Below, one piece after another: positions 20,201 through 27,880 of a stretch of 64,000 nucleotides of DNA. Every line of letters begins with the position of its first letter. Position 1 is the stretch's first letter. This DNA is from Devosia aurantiaca (GTDB taxonomy: Bacteria > Pseudomonadota > Alphaproteobacteria > Rhizobiales > Devosiaceae), in assembly GCF_011058215.1 (NCBI RefSeq), contig NZ_JAALFG010000003.1, forward strand, positions 391,988 to 455,987. The letters run 5' to 3'. Under the pieces are notes generated by a model, which ran no database searches, was not told the DNA's origin, and saw only the letters and a program-made list of their open reading frames with translations. A program made the translations under genes and the position numbers.

Positions 20201-20291
20201 AGGCGTGTGCGTCAACGGTCTCGAAACGGTTGTCGACGGCATCCCTAACGCTGATATACGCCCCTTCGAGCTTCGCTCGGTACGCTTCTAG
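17208..20291 (+). CDS. Alpha-mannosidase, glycoside hydrolase family 38
   Basis: 1027 aa, the usual length for bacterial GH38 enzymes. The catalytic domain opens with GHAHIDYAWLWPQPETVRKI, whose His and Asp bind the zinc. AWLPDTFGFTGAMPQIMRHAGI carries the nucleophile Asp. RNQFHDILPGSSV and the C-terminal beta domains follow. Family enzymes hydrolyse alpha-mannosides with retention, using Zn. There is no signal peptide, so it acts in the cytosol on imported oligosaccharides or glycopeptides, which suits the oligopeptide-type importer upstream. It is uninterrupted, unlike many genes in this window. Confidence 0.95.
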   Translation: MRSYRDRQRPIKELQAHLAAWSEELLAWEIRRRYPIGGWQTRSPQGEWRPIEIGGAWDDRIGIHHFRSALLDNARGFDVELRLDFGGEALVRLLDKNGEPIEAFGANPRHPRFQPVPERAFTIYAEVAARSLFGIPQRDPRLHRAELISFYPQVRALQRRIAVLLDATNAVKSPELARALCEAAEIGLARLRLPTATSDVGPRLADTSWANTIWERSFEPTNEPAEIPHQALRSVDDAVATIDGELAVLRQAYPKQGNVLITGHAHIDYAWLWPQPETVRKIHRTFSNVNALLKGQKDFTFLQSSSLFYRHIEEDDPALLAQIQAWAKKGRWEPIGGMLIECDTNMPSAEAFLRQFLLGQQDFVRYFGQPSRTAWLPDTFGFTGAMPQIMRHAGIDALVTIKVTWNETNPLPDNLFIWSGNDGSEVLTHTYDAFDSDGYNMWMTPGALAEVWGKHTTKDLTDTVIATYGWGDGGGGPDPDQIENVPLINLLPQIPTVRHGNIQQHLDALRADLEGTNLPRWSGEMYLEYHRATLTSQGRIKQLNRRSEFALVAAEALESLAQLSGAAAIKTDLSEAWVLTLRNQFHDILPGSSVREVSEQTEAELAGVCRLAEGAAQANLLAIASAQQGAGGRSGLAVANISGSAKTHWQIQSVEPLPEALQPQAIDGGFVVTIDQPLPPLSVSFVEAAAPAGVRVSDRTLENALVRIALDDAGRIASLFDKRSGSEMLRGPGNRLLAYRNDLPRRFDAWDIEPGFELGEEEITALDRMEVTAEGPHLAEITVVRRFGASRIAQKLRLWSNSPRLDIVTDLDWHDRRTYLRADFDLDILANDAQFDQAIGITSRSTHDNTSWQKAQFEACGHRFVSLAETDRGVALLSSDKYGFSAKRNRLTLSLVRGPLYPDMLADEGHQHFTYSILPHDGRWWSEAVQSEADLVTDPLRFVPATADRAYSIQPLSWNGQQLRVHALKRAEDGSGHVLRFSEAAGRRGKFDLQLPDAGVCVNGLETVVDGIPNADIRPFELRSVRF

Positions 20292-20781
20292 GCTTATGCA
20301 ATTTTTCTAGCTGACGCCCTCGAACAATCAGAGGGATAGATCAACGGATGAGTGAGTCCGCTACATTGCGTCTAAGTTTCTGCCAGGCATCGAAGCGACA
20401 GGAACTTCTTTCGAAAGAAGTTGTCGCGCCCAACTCTCATCTTAGCCTTGAAGATTTTGGCTGGGGAACCTGGATTCCATGTAGGAATAGGACGCCGTTG
20501 TAAGTCACTGATTTTGCTTAAGAAAATTCGACCCGCAGACGCTCGTGTGGAAGGTTGTGTGTAAGACTGTGTGGAAGTTTCCACACAAAGCTCCCACCGT
20601 CAACCGCTGCCCTAAACGCCATCCAGTTCTCAAATTTGCAGCACGCGAAAAGCGCGTCGCCGTTCTTTAAGGCACTATGCCAGCACGCGAGACTCCTCGC
20701 TTCGGCATCAGAAAGCCGCTCTTTTCGCCAGTCGAAGTCACCCCAAACAACGAAACTTGACATTACTCAATGCAGGAATGA
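20292..20781. other. Intergenic region carrying repeat copy A and a possible small gene remnant
   Basis: No convincing intact gene is present. A minus-strand reading frame at 20518-20763 encodes 81 aa ending FVWKLPHSLTHNLPHERL..., unlike any family I can name. Its 3' part coincides with a repeat that recurs at 46873. It could be the tail of a degraded gene at a former insertion site. The T-rich stretch at 20300 just after the mannosidase stop shows no clear terminator. Confidence 0.4.
20467..20605 (+). repeat. Diverged direct repeat, copy A
   Basis: Begins with AACCTGGATTCC and contains CGTGTGGAAGGTTG and TGTGGAAGT blocks in the same order and orientation as the segment at 46873-47010, with substitutions and small gaps between them. 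The two copies bracket the 26-kb sugar-acid block. They may be attachment-site-like duplications or copies of an intergenic repeat; no integrase lies near either. Confidence 0.5.
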
Positions 20782-20798
20782 AAGTGGACAGGCCACTT
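20782..20798. promoter_or_regulatory. Operator palindrome AAGTGG-ACAGG-CCACTT (site 1)
   Basis: Perfect 6-bp arms with a 5-bp centre; one of four copies in the sugar-acid block. It ends 13 bp before the dehydratase start codon and abuts the ribosome site, so a bound repressor would block transcription just downstream of the promoter. The likely ligand is the GntR regulator encoded at 27036. Confidence 0.75.
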
Positions 20799-20811
20799 GG
20801 AGGCTTGGTCT

Positions 20812-21996
20812 ATGTCGGGTGCTTTTGTCGTTGCCGCTGTTCGTGCGTACCTTGTCGAAGCGGGGGACACCGGCGGTGACTACCACAGGCGTCAAGAGGG
20901 CCACTGGATCTCAGACACCCTCATTTCGAACCCGATGTCCGGCCACGCAAAGTATCGCGAAAGCCGCACCAGTTGGGGCATCGGGGTTCTTGGCAGTTTG
21001 GTAGTTGAGATCGAGGCGGCTGACGGCACCATTGGCGTCGCCACCGGCATGGGCGGCGAGCCAGCCTGCTTCCTGATCAAGCGGCATTTCGAACGGTTTC
21101 TGATCGGCAGCGATCCGCGCGATACGGCACGCATCTGGGATCAGATGTTTCGCGCCTCGATGTTTTATGGCCGTAAGGGCCTGACCATGACGGCAATCAG
21201 CGTAGTGGACCTGGCGCTTTGGGACCTATTGGGCAAGCTGCGCGGTGAGCCGGTCTACAAAATGATCGGTGGGGCGGTGCGCGATGAGTTGACACTATAC
21301 TGCACCGGCCCGGAGCCGACCGTTTACCAGGAGTTGGGCTTTTTCGGCGGCAAGATCCCGCTGCCCGAAGGTCCGATGGATGGCCCCGCCGGCATGCGCC
21401 GCAACGTCGAGCGTGTCGCCGCAGTGCGTGATGCTGTTGGTCCCGATTTTCCGATCATGATCGACTGCTATATGTCACTCGACGTGCCCTACGCCATCGA
21501 ACTGGCCGAGAAAACGCGCCGCTTCGATGTTTACTGGATCGAAGAAGCGCTCCACCCCGATGATTTCGACGGCCACAAGCTGCTCAAGGCTGCCTGTCCC
21601 TGGATGCGCTGGACCACGGGCGAGCACGAATATACCCGCTACGGCTTCCGCAATCTGGTGGTCAATCGCGCTGTCGACATCATCCAGCCCGACCTCATGT
21701 GGCTAGGCGGGCTGACCGAACTGATCCGTGTTGCAGCTCTCGCCAATGCTTATGACATCCCCGTCGTGCCACACGGATCAGGTGCCTACAGCTACCATTT
21801 CTCGATAACCCAGCCTCAGGCCATCTTCTGCGAATACATCAATATCAGCCCAGATGGCCGCTCAGTGACGCCGGTTTTCGGCACGATGTTCACCAACGAA
21901 GTCATTCCAGAAAACGGTCGCATAACCCTAAGCGATGAGCCCGGTTTCGGTCTCGAGCTGGATCGCGACGCAACCCATCTCGTGCAGTTCGACTAG
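20812..21996 (+). CDS. L-rhamnonate dehydratase-like enolase-superfamily enzyme
   Basis: 394 aa from ATG 20812 (GGAGG 8 nt upstream; a TTG five codons earlier is less likely). It follows the RhmD pattern closely: GGDYHRRQEGHWI near the N-terminus, SRTSWGIGVLGSLVVEIEA, GGKIPLPEGPMDGPAGMRRN, metal ligands at DCYMS, WIEEAL and TGEHEYTRYGF, and catalytic VVPHGSGAYSYH. RhmD-type enzymes dehydrate L-rhamnonate and related 6-deoxy acids to 2-keto-3-deoxy acids using Mg. It heads the TRAP and catabolic gene run behind operator site 1. The exact epimer used is not certain. Confidence 0.85.
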   Translation: MSGAFVVAAVRAYLVEAGDTGGDYHRRQEGHWISDTLISNPMSGHAKYRESRTSWGIGVLGSLVVEIEAADGTIGVATGMGGEPACFLIKRHFERFLIGSDPRDTARIWDQMFRASMFYGRKGLTMTAISVVDLALWDLLGKLRGEPVYKMIGGAVRDELTLYCTGPEPTVYQELGFFGGKIPLPEGPMDGPAGMRRNVERVAAVRDAVGPDFPIMIDCYMSLDVPYAIELAEKTRRFDVYWIEEALHPDDFDGHKLLKAACPWMRWTTGEHEYTRYGFRNLVVNRAVDIIQPDLMWLGGLTELIRVAALANAYDIPVVPHGSGAYSYHFSITQPQAIFCEYINISPDGRSVTPVFGTMFTNEVIPENGRITLSDEPGFGLELDRDATHLVQFD

Positions 21997-22041
21997 AGCT
22001 GGCCTGCACGAAATATCGCCATGTTTAAAGGGAGGAACCAA

Positions 22042-23052
22042 ATGAACACCTTTTCACGCCGCACATTCATCAAGGCCGGCGCAGCCGGGATTGCAGGCAT
22101 GACCATGCTTGGCATGCCCCATATCGCCCGTGCCCAGGGCCGCACCCTTCGCTTGTCGCACCATCTGGCGCCCGACCATCTGGTCGACGTCGCCTCCAAG
22201 CGCTTCGGTGCGCTGGTTGCTGAAAAGACCGGCGGCGCGCTGTCAGTGGAAGTGTTTCCAGCAGGCCAGCTCGCTGGCTTGCGCCAGGGGGCGGAAGCCG
22301 CCCAGATCGGCACTGTCGATTTCGTCTGGACCGATTTCGGTACGCTCGCCAACTGGATCAAGCCGATGGGCTTTATCAGCCTGCCATTCCTGTTCCGCGA
22401 CGAAGCTCATGCGCTCGCCGTGTTCAAGAGCGAGATTGGCGCGGACTTGGGCACCGAGATGCGCGACACGCTAAGCCTTGAAGCGCTTGGCTATGGCATC
22501 GCCGGCTTCCGCGTCATGGCCACGCGCGAGCGCGCCATCAACGAGCCGGCCGATCTGGCCGGCTTAAAGGTGCGCGTTCCCGAAGTCCCAGTCTATATCT
22601 CGGCCTTCAACAAGCTCGGCGCCAATCCGACACCAATGGCCTGGGGCGAAGTCTATACCGCGCTGCAGACCGGCGTCATCGACGGGGTCGAAAACCCCTC
22701 CGAAGGTCTGTTCGTGGGCAAGATCCAGGAAGTAACCGGCCACGCCTCGCGCACCAACCACATCATGACGGACGTGAACCTGGTTGCCAGCGCCATGGCA
22801 ATGGATGGACTGAGCGCCGAAGAGCAGGCGGCCGTGCGCGAAGCAGCGACGATCGCTGTCGACGAGTTCAATACGGGCTCCATCGAAAATGGCGGCAAGT
22901 TCTGGGATGAGCTTGCAGCTGCGCTTCAAGCCAATGCCGAACCCGACCGCGACGCTTTCCGCGAAGCGCTTGTGCCGGTCTGGGAAGAAATGGACGCCGC
23001 TGCCGATGGTGACATGCGCGCCTGGATCGACCGCGTCCAGGCGGTCAGCTAA
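22042..23052 (+). CDS. TRAP transporter solute-binding protein (DctP family)
   Basis: 336 aa with a strong GGGAGG ribosome site. The N-terminal MNTFSRRTFIKAGAAGIAGMTML is a twin-arginine-type signal. The mature part has the DctP signatures RLSHHLAPDHLVD, FPAGQLAGLRQGAEAAQIG, LAGLKVRVPEVPVY (carboxylate-binding Arg) and WGEVYTALQTGVIDGVENP. It binds an organic acid in the periplasm for the DctQM membrane pair downstream. Given the dehydratases around it, a sugar acid such as an aldonate is the probable ligand. Confidence 0.93.
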   Translation: MNTFSRRTFIKAGAAGIAGMTMLGMPHIARAQGRTLRLSHHLAPDHLVDVASKRFGALVAEKTGGALSVEVFPAGQLAGLRQGAEAAQIGTVDFVWTDFGTLANWIKPMGFISLPFLFRDEAHALAVFKSEIGADLGTEMRDTLSLEALGYGIAGFRVMATRERAINEPADLAGLKVRVPEVPVYISAFNKLGANPTPMAWGEVYTALQTGVIDGVENPSEGLFVGKIQEVTGHASRTNHIMTDVNLVASAMAMDGLSAEEQAAVREAATIAVDEFNTGSIENGGKFWDELAAALQANAEPDRDAFREALVPVWEEMDAAADGDMRAWIDRVQAVS

Positions 23053-23063
23053 CTCCCAACGCC

Positions 23064-23085
23064 TCCCGGCGCCCAGGCGCCGGGA
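23064..23085 (+). terminator. Stem-loop between dctP and dctQ homologues
   Basis: Perfect 10-bp inverted repeat TCCCGGCGCC-CA-GGCGCCGGGA with a 2-nt loop and no T-tract, placed between the binding-protein gene and the small permease gene. This is a frequent position for structures that keep binding-protein mRNA more abundant than the membrane-component mRNA. Confidence 0.6.
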
Positions 23086-23116
23086 TCAGCACCGACTTCA
23101 TGCAAGGGAGCCCCGC

Positions 23117-23658
23117 ATGACATTTGAACCGACTCCAATTCTTCCCAAGGTTGAGCGGCGCATGGTCGGCCTCAGCCTACCCGTGGTGGGGCTGCGCCTG
23201 TTCGTGGAATTGGTGTGCGCGCTGGGCGTTGCCGGCTATTCGATCCTGATCTGTGTCCAGGTGTTTTTTCGGTACTTCCTCAATTCTTCGCTGACCTGGT
23301 CCGAAGAGCTGGTGCAGTTCATGCTGCTCTGGACCGTTATGCTCGGCTCTGCCGTCGCCACCGATCGCGGACTTCACATCACGCTCAACCCACTCGACAA
23401 TCATGTGGGGGATCGTGGCCGTCGTGTGCTATCGCGCGTGTCCTTGGCCGGTACGATCGTATTTTGCGGATATCTTGCCTGGTATGGATTGCAGCTGGTG
23501 CTCCGGACCACGCGCATGACCTCACCCGCCGCCGATATCCCCATGTGGGCCGTCTATAGCGCCATGCCCGTCGGCGCGGTGCTCATCGCCTTTTTGCACT
23601 CGTGCACTTTATCGACGGCACCGACCTCCGTCTCGATCCCATGGACGATAGGAGCTGA
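23117..23658 (+). CDS. TRAP transporter small permease (DctQ family), frame broken near the C-terminus
   Basis: About 180 aa when read through. It shows four membrane segments, with the family features FVELVCALGVAGYSILICVQ, FFRYFLNSSLTWSEELVQF and GSAVATDRGLHI. The frame breaks at the T-run 23591-23595. Adding one T gives ...LIAFFALVHFIDGTDLRLD and a stop at 23658, just 5 bp before the large permease, instead of an improbably long frame running into it. It bridges binding protein and large permease in the inner membrane. Confidence 0.85.
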
Positions 23659-23663
23659 CGCCG

Positions 23664-24938
23664 ATGATGATCGCTACGCTTCTTATCACCTTCACGCTGT
23701 TTCTGGTTCTGGGCATTCCTATTGCCTTCGCTATGGGCCTTTCCGGCGTCATTGCGCTCGCGGCCGCCAGCGATATTTCGCTGCTCGTCCTGCCGCAGCG
23801 CATGTTTTCTTCGCTCGACAGTTTTACGCTACTCGCCGTGCCGCTTTTCGTGTTGGCCGGCGAACTGATGAGCCAGGGCGGCATTACCGAGCGGATCGTG
23901 GCGTTCAGCCGCGCCGGTGTCGGCCATCTCAAGGGTGGCCTCGCCCAGGCCAGCGTCGTCTCCAACATGTTCATGTCGGCGCTGTCCGGCTCAGCCGTCG
24001 CCGATCTGGTGGCGGTGGGCAGCATCATGTTGCCCTCGATGGAAAAGGAGGGCTACCGCAAGGATTATTCAGTCGCTGTGCTGTCGAGCGCCGCCTTGCT
24101 CGGTCCTATCCTTCCGCCCAGCATCGTTGCCGTCATCTATGGCTCACTGACTGGTGTCTCGATCGGCAAGCTGTTTGTGGCCGGCATTATTCCGGGTATT
24201 ATCGCCGGCCTTGGCATCATGGTGCTTGCCCGCGTATTGGCTGACAAAGCGGGCGCCAAGCCACAACCCAAGGCCTCTCCTGCCGAAGTCCGAAAGGCCG
24301 GGATAAAGGCCGCACCGGCATTGATGGTCCCAGTGATCATCCTTGGCGGTATTCTAGGCGGCGTCTTCACACCCACCGAAGCCGGCGCCATCGCTGCGCT
24401 CTATGCCCTGATCTATGGCGTGGTTGGCCGGCGCTTGTCTGCAGGCGGCACCTACACCCTGCTGCAATCGGCCTCGCTCACAACGGCAACGGCGTTGATC
24501 ACCCTCGGAGGCGCCTCGGTGTTCAGCTACGTGCTGATCAGCGGCGGCTTTGCCCAGGCAACGCTGTCTACCCTGTTAAGCCTGACCGACGATCCAAACA
24601 TGGCGATGTTTCTGATCATGGTGGGCCTCTTCATCCTTGGCCTGCCCATGGAGCCAATTCCGGCCCTGATCATGATCGTCCCCGTGATCAGCCCGGCTCT
24701 GGCCCATTACGGGATCGACGAAATCCAATTCGGCATGTCCGCAATCATGATGTTGGTGCTCGGCTCACTGACGCCTCCTATAGGCGTGCTGGCGATGATC
24801 GCAGCCCGAATGGCGAATCTGGAATACGGCAAGTCCATCGCGATGCTGGTGCCCTTCATGGCGTGGTGGCTCGTCGTAACATTCCTTGTGGCCTATATTC
24901 CGGCGCTGTCGCTGTGGCTGCCGTCTTTGATGGATTGA
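23664..24938 (+). CDS. TRAP transporter large permease (DctM family)
   Basis: 424 aa with about 12 hydrophobic segments. DctM features include FALGLSG-like FAMGLSGVIALA, VPLFVLAGELMSQGGIT, SALSGSAVADLVAVGSIMLP, GPILPPSIVAVIYG and FTPTEAGAIAALYAL. It is the ion-coupled channel subunit that imports the ligand captured by the DctP protein. It lies 5 bp after the small permease and 3 bp before the aldolase gene, so transport and catabolism are one transcription unit. Confidence 0.95.
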   Translation: MMIATLLITFTLFLVLGIPIAFAMGLSGVIALAAASDISLLVLPQRMFSSLDSFTLLAVPLFVLAGELMSQGGITERIVAFSRAGVGHLKGGLAQASVVSNMFMSALSGSAVADLVAVGSIMLPSMEKEGYRKDYSVAVLSSAALLGPILPPSIVAVIYGSLTGVSIGKLFVAGIIPGIIAGLGIMVLARVLADKAGAKPQPKASPAEVRKAGIKAAPALMVPVIILGGILGGVFTPTEAGAIAALYALIYGVVGRRLSAGGTYTLLQSASLTTATALITLGGASVFSYVLISGGFAQATLSTLLSLTDDPNMAMFLIMVGLFILGLPMEPIPALIMIVPVISPALAHYGIDEIQFGMSAIMMLVLGSLTPPIGVLAMIAARMANLEYGKSIAMLVPFMAWWLVVTFLVAYIPALSLWLPSLMD

Positions 24939-24941
24939 GTA

Positions 24942-25838
24942 ATGCAATCCGCATCCTCAGGCATCTTTCCCATGCTCTATGCCTTCTTCAGAGAGGATGG
25001 CCGTCTCAACGAGAGGGCCATCCGCCTGCAGGTGCAGGCGGCAATGGCTCACGGCGCGCATGGTCTCGCTGCGCTGGGACTGGGTACCGAGGTTGGCAAG
25101 CTTTCGGCCAAAGAGCGCATTGATCTGTTAGGCTGGGCATCCGACGAACTGGGCGGCCAGCTGCCGCTGGTGGTGACCATAGTGGAGCCCGATGTTCCCA
25201 CTGCAATCGCTGCCGTCGAACGCGCCCGATCGGCGGGAGCGAGTTGGGTCATCCTGCAGCCGCCACCCGGCGCCGTGCTGGACGAGCGTCAGCAGATCGC
25301 CTTCTACGGCACGGTTGCCGACAATGTCGGTCTGCCGGTCGCCATCCAGAACGCCCCAGAATATCTGCCGACCAGCCTTGAGCTCGATGGCATCCTCCGC
25401 CTCAATGAAGCCCATCCCAATGTGCGGATGATCAAGGCCGAGGGTTCGGCGCTTTATGTGCACCAACTGATCCAAGCCGCCGCCGGCGGCCAGCTTGCGG
25501 TCTTCAACGGCAGGGGCGGGCTCGAACTGACGGACAATCTTCGAGCGGGCTGCGCCGGCGTGATCCCGGGCATGGACAGTTTCGATGTGCAGGCGCGCAT
25601 ATTTAGCCTGATGCAGACGGGCGACACCGAGGAAGCCGAGCGGGTTTATCGCTCGTTGCTGCCGCTCATCGTCTTCATCATGCAGAACCTTTCGACCTTC
25701 ATCTGCTACGGCAAACGCGTCGCTGCCAGGCGGCTGGGTCTTGGCCCAGTATATGACCGGCAGCCGGCACTCCCGCCCGACCCTTTTGGCCTTGCCATCG
25801 CCGATCGGTTGTCGGCGGACCTGCCACCCTATTTTTGA
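24942..25838 (+). CDS. Dihydrodipicolinate synthase/2-keto-3-deoxy acid aldolase family protein
   Basis: 298 aa TIM-barrel protein. The Schiff-base lysine is K165 in VRMIKAEGSAL, and the conserved tyrosine is Y141 in QNAPEYLP. The N-terminal G-T-E triplet region (LGTEVGKLS) replaces the usual GTTGE. The family cleaves or condenses 2-keto acids with pyruvate. Between a rhamnonate-dehydratase-like gene and a second dehydratase, it is a good candidate to cleave a 2-keto-3-deoxy sugar acid into pyruvate and an aldehyde. A dehydratase or decarboxylase activity, seen in some relatives, cannot be excluded. Confidence 0.88.
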   Translation: MQSASSGIFPMLYAFFREDGRLNERAIRLQVQAAMAHGAHGLAALGLGTEVGKLSAKERIDLLGWASDELGGQLPLVVTIVEPDVPTAIAAVERARSAGASWVILQPPPGAVLDERQQIAFYGTVADNVGLPVAIQNAPEYLPTSLELDGILRLNEAHPNVRMIKAEGSALYVHQLIQAAAGGQLAVFNGRGGLELTDNLRAGCAGVIPGMDSFDVQARIFSLMQTGDTEEAERVYRSLLPLIVFIMQNLSTFICYGKRVAARRLGLGPVYDRQPALPPDPFGLAIADRLSADLPPYF

Positions 25839-25850
25839 TCGGAGCCGAGC

Positions 25851-27020
25851 ATGAAGATCACGAAGGTTTCAGCGCGGGTTTACGAGTGGACAGGCCCGGT
25901 CGTGCCCATTCACGCCAATTTCTGCACCACAGCGGGTGACATCCTCACCCGCACACCAAGCTCGATCGGCGCTTATAGTTTTCTCGGCTGGCTCGTGGTG
26001 GAGATCGAGACCGATACCGGCCTCTTCGGCATCGGCAATGCCGCGCTGTCGCCCCATGTCACCAAGGCCGTCATCGACCATCATCTGGCGCCCATCCTGA
26101 TCGGCGAAAACCCGCTCGATATCGCCTATTTGTGGGAACGCATGTATCGGCAAACCATGCCTTTCGGGCGCAAGGGCTCGGGCATGGCGGCCATTTCGGC
26201 GATCGATCTGGCGCTTTGGGACATTCTGGGCAAACAAGCCAACCTGCCGGTTTTTCGCCTGCTCGGCGGTGCGCTCCGCGACAAAATCCCCGTCTATGCC
26301 AGCCGTCTCTATGCGCAGCCGCTCGATACCCTCGCCGCCGAGGCGGACGCATATCGCCAACAGGGCTTTTCGATGATGAAGCTGCGCTTCGGCTGGGGCC
26401 CCAAGGATGGGCTGGAAGGCATTAAGCGCAATCTCGATCTGGTTCGGACGGTTCGCGAAACGGTCGGTGACAGTGTCGAGATCATGGCCGATGCCTATAT
26501 GGGCTGGACGCTCGATTACGCCAAGCGGATGCTGCCGCTGCTCGCGCCATACAACTTGCGCTGGCTCGAAGAGCCGCTAATCGCCGACGATGTCACCGGT
26601 TATGCCGAACTGCGCGCCCTAAACATCATCCCAATCAGCGGGGGCGAACACGAGTTCACCCTGCGCGGCTTCCGCGACGTGATCGAACATCACGCTATGG
26701 ACATCATTCAATTCGATATCAACCGCGTCGGCGGCATCAGCCAGGCGCAAAAGATCGTGGCGCTTGCCGAAGCGTTCAACATCGCCGTCATTCCCCATGC
26801 CGGGCAGATGCACAATTATCACGTGGTCATGGCCAACATCGCCTGTCCCATGGCCGAATATTTCCCCAAAGTACCGGTAGAAGTGGGAAATGAGCTTTTC
26901 TGGTATATTTTTGATGGCGAACCGGTAGCCGAAAATGGCTATGTCAGCTTGCCGGAAAACAGGTCGGGACTTGGGTTGACCATCAAGCCCGACTTAGCTT
27001 CGCAATTCCGCATTACCTAA
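25851..27020 (+). CDS. Mandelate racemase/muconate lactonizing enzyme family dehydratase (second copy)
   Basis: 389 aa enolase-superfamily protein. Metal ligands are visible in MADAYMGW, WLEEPL and SGGEHEF, and the catalytic histidine in VIPHAGQMHNYH. Its N-terminal capping domain and the HEFTLRGFRDV segment resemble the rhamnonate-dehydratase group, as does the gene at 20812, but the two are clearly diverged. It probably dehydrates a different epimer of an aldonic acid. It lies 12 bp after the aldolase gene and 15 bp before the GntR gene. Confidence 0.88.
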   Translation: MKITKVSARVYEWTGPVVPIHANFCTTAGDILTRTPSSIGAYSFLGWLVVEIETDTGLFGIGNAALSPHVTKAVIDHHLAPILIGENPLDIAYLWERMYRQTMPFGRKGSGMAAISAIDLALWDILGKQANLPVFRLLGGALRDKIPVYASRLYAQPLDTLAAEADAYRQQGFSMMKLRFGWGPKDGLEGIKRNLDLVRTVRETVGDSVEIMADAYMGWTLDYAKRMLPLLAPYNLRWLEEPLIADDVTGYAELRALNIIPISGGEHEFTLRGFRDVIEHHAMDIIQFDINRVGGISQAQKIVALAEAFNIAVIPHAGQMHNYHVVMANIACPMAEYFPKVPVEVGNELFWYIFDGEPVAENGYVSLPENRSGLGLTIKPDLASQFRIT

Positions 27021-27035
27021 TTTCCAGGGGCCGAA

Positions 27036-27806
27036 ATGGCACGGGCAAAACAGTCGACGTTAAAGGCCGCAGGCGCATCGGGGGATGATGTAGAGCCCGG
27101 CGTGCGGCTCAACATCGAACCAATCTTGCGCGAAGGAGCGTCCGAAAAAGTCGTTCACCGCCTCCTTGCCCTGGTCAAGACTGGGGATCTCAAGCCCGGC
27201 GATCGCTTGCCCAGCGAGCGCGATCTGGCCGAAATGTTTCAGGTTAGCCGCCCTACAATGCGAGAGTCGATCCGTGCCCTCGCGGTCCTGGGCGTGGTCA
27301 ATCCGCGCCATGGCGGTGGAATCTTTGTGTCAGCACTCGAAGCCGCTGACCTTCTGGGGCCGCTGTCGTTTTTCCTGACCCTCAAAGAAGTAGAGGTCGA
27401 TGGACTCTATCAGGCCCGCGCGGTGATCGAAGGCGAGATCGCCGCCTTGGCCGCCGTGCTCGCCAAGCCCGAAGACATCGACCGGCTCGAGGCCCTGATC
27501 GAGGACCAGAAAAACACTATAAACCGGCCCGCCGAATATCGTCTTGTCGACACCGAGTTTCACCGGCTGCTGTCGGAATTGAGCGGCAACCCGTTCCTCG
27601 CGCGCGCAGCGACCAGCATGAACGTGCTGGGCATGGAGTTTCGCAAGACCGCGTCGGAAAGCGAGACGGTAATCGCCGGCAGTATCGAAGATCACCAGCA
27701 CATCTGCACGGCCATGCGCGCCAAAAACGCCGAAGCCGCGCGCAAGGCGATGCAGGCTCATATGGCCAACGTGCTCAAGACCACCAAGGCGACGCGTTCA
27801 ACCTAA
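27036..27806 (+). CDS. GntR-family (FadR/FCD) transcriptional regulator
   Basis: 256 aa. The wHTH (DLKPGDRLPSERDLAEMFQVSRPTMRESIRALAVLGVVNPRHGGGIFVS) is followed by an FCD domain with the metal-ligand pattern DTEFHRLLSELSGNP and EDHQHICTAM. It is embedded in the catabolic block and is the best candidate for binding the four AAGTGG-N5-CCACTT operators, since FCD regulators typically recognise palindromes of this size and respond to a sugar-acid intermediate. That assignment is inference. Confidence 0.92.
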   Translation: MARAKQSTLKAAGASGDDVEPGVRLNIEPILREGASEKVVHRLLALVKTGDLKPGDRLPSERDLAEMFQVSRPTMRESIRALAVLGVVNPRHGGGIFVSALEAADLLGPLSFFLTLKEVEVDGLYQARAVIEGEIAALAAVLAKPEDIDRLEALIEDQKNTINRPAEYRLVDTEFHRLLSELSGNPFLARAATSMNVLGMEFRKTASESETVIAGSIEDHQHICTAMRAKNAEAARKAMQAHMANVLKTTKATRST

Positions 27807-27830
27807 ATCGCGCTTGACGCACTCCCCGTG

Positions 27831-27859
27831 GTGGCCTAGCCATTAAGTGGCTAGGCCAC
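27831..27859. terminator. Long hairpin downstream of gntR, overlapping operator site 2
   Basis: GTGGCCTAGCCA-TTAAG-TGGCTAGGCCAC is a perfect 12-bp inverted repeat with a 5-nt loop. It could end the gntR transcript (only a short T-stretch follows) or act together with the overlapping operator. Confidence 0.5.
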
Positions 27860-27861
27860 TT
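27845..27861. promoter_or_regulatory. Operator palindrome AAGTGG-CTAGG-CCACTT (site 2)
   Basis: Second of four copies, with perfect arms, ending 19 bp before the dehydrogenase start codon and directly before its GGAGGAG ribosome site. It overlaps the right arm of the hairpin at 27831-27859. Confidence 0.75.
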
Positions 27862-27880
27862 TACATGGAGGAGACCTGTC

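Noticed and set aside
20518..20763. An 81-aa minus-strand frame upstream of the rhamnonate-dehydratase gene as a real gene
   Set aside because: No recognisable family, and its 3' end coincides with a repeat recurring at 46873, where the equivalent frame is interrupted; recorded only as a possible remnant.
22889..24244. A single 451-aa frame spanning the TRAP small permease and part of the large permease
   Set aside because: Only the segment from 23117 to about 23595 has DctQ features; after the T-run the frame reads through dctM out of register. A one-base repair gives a normal 180-aa DctQ.
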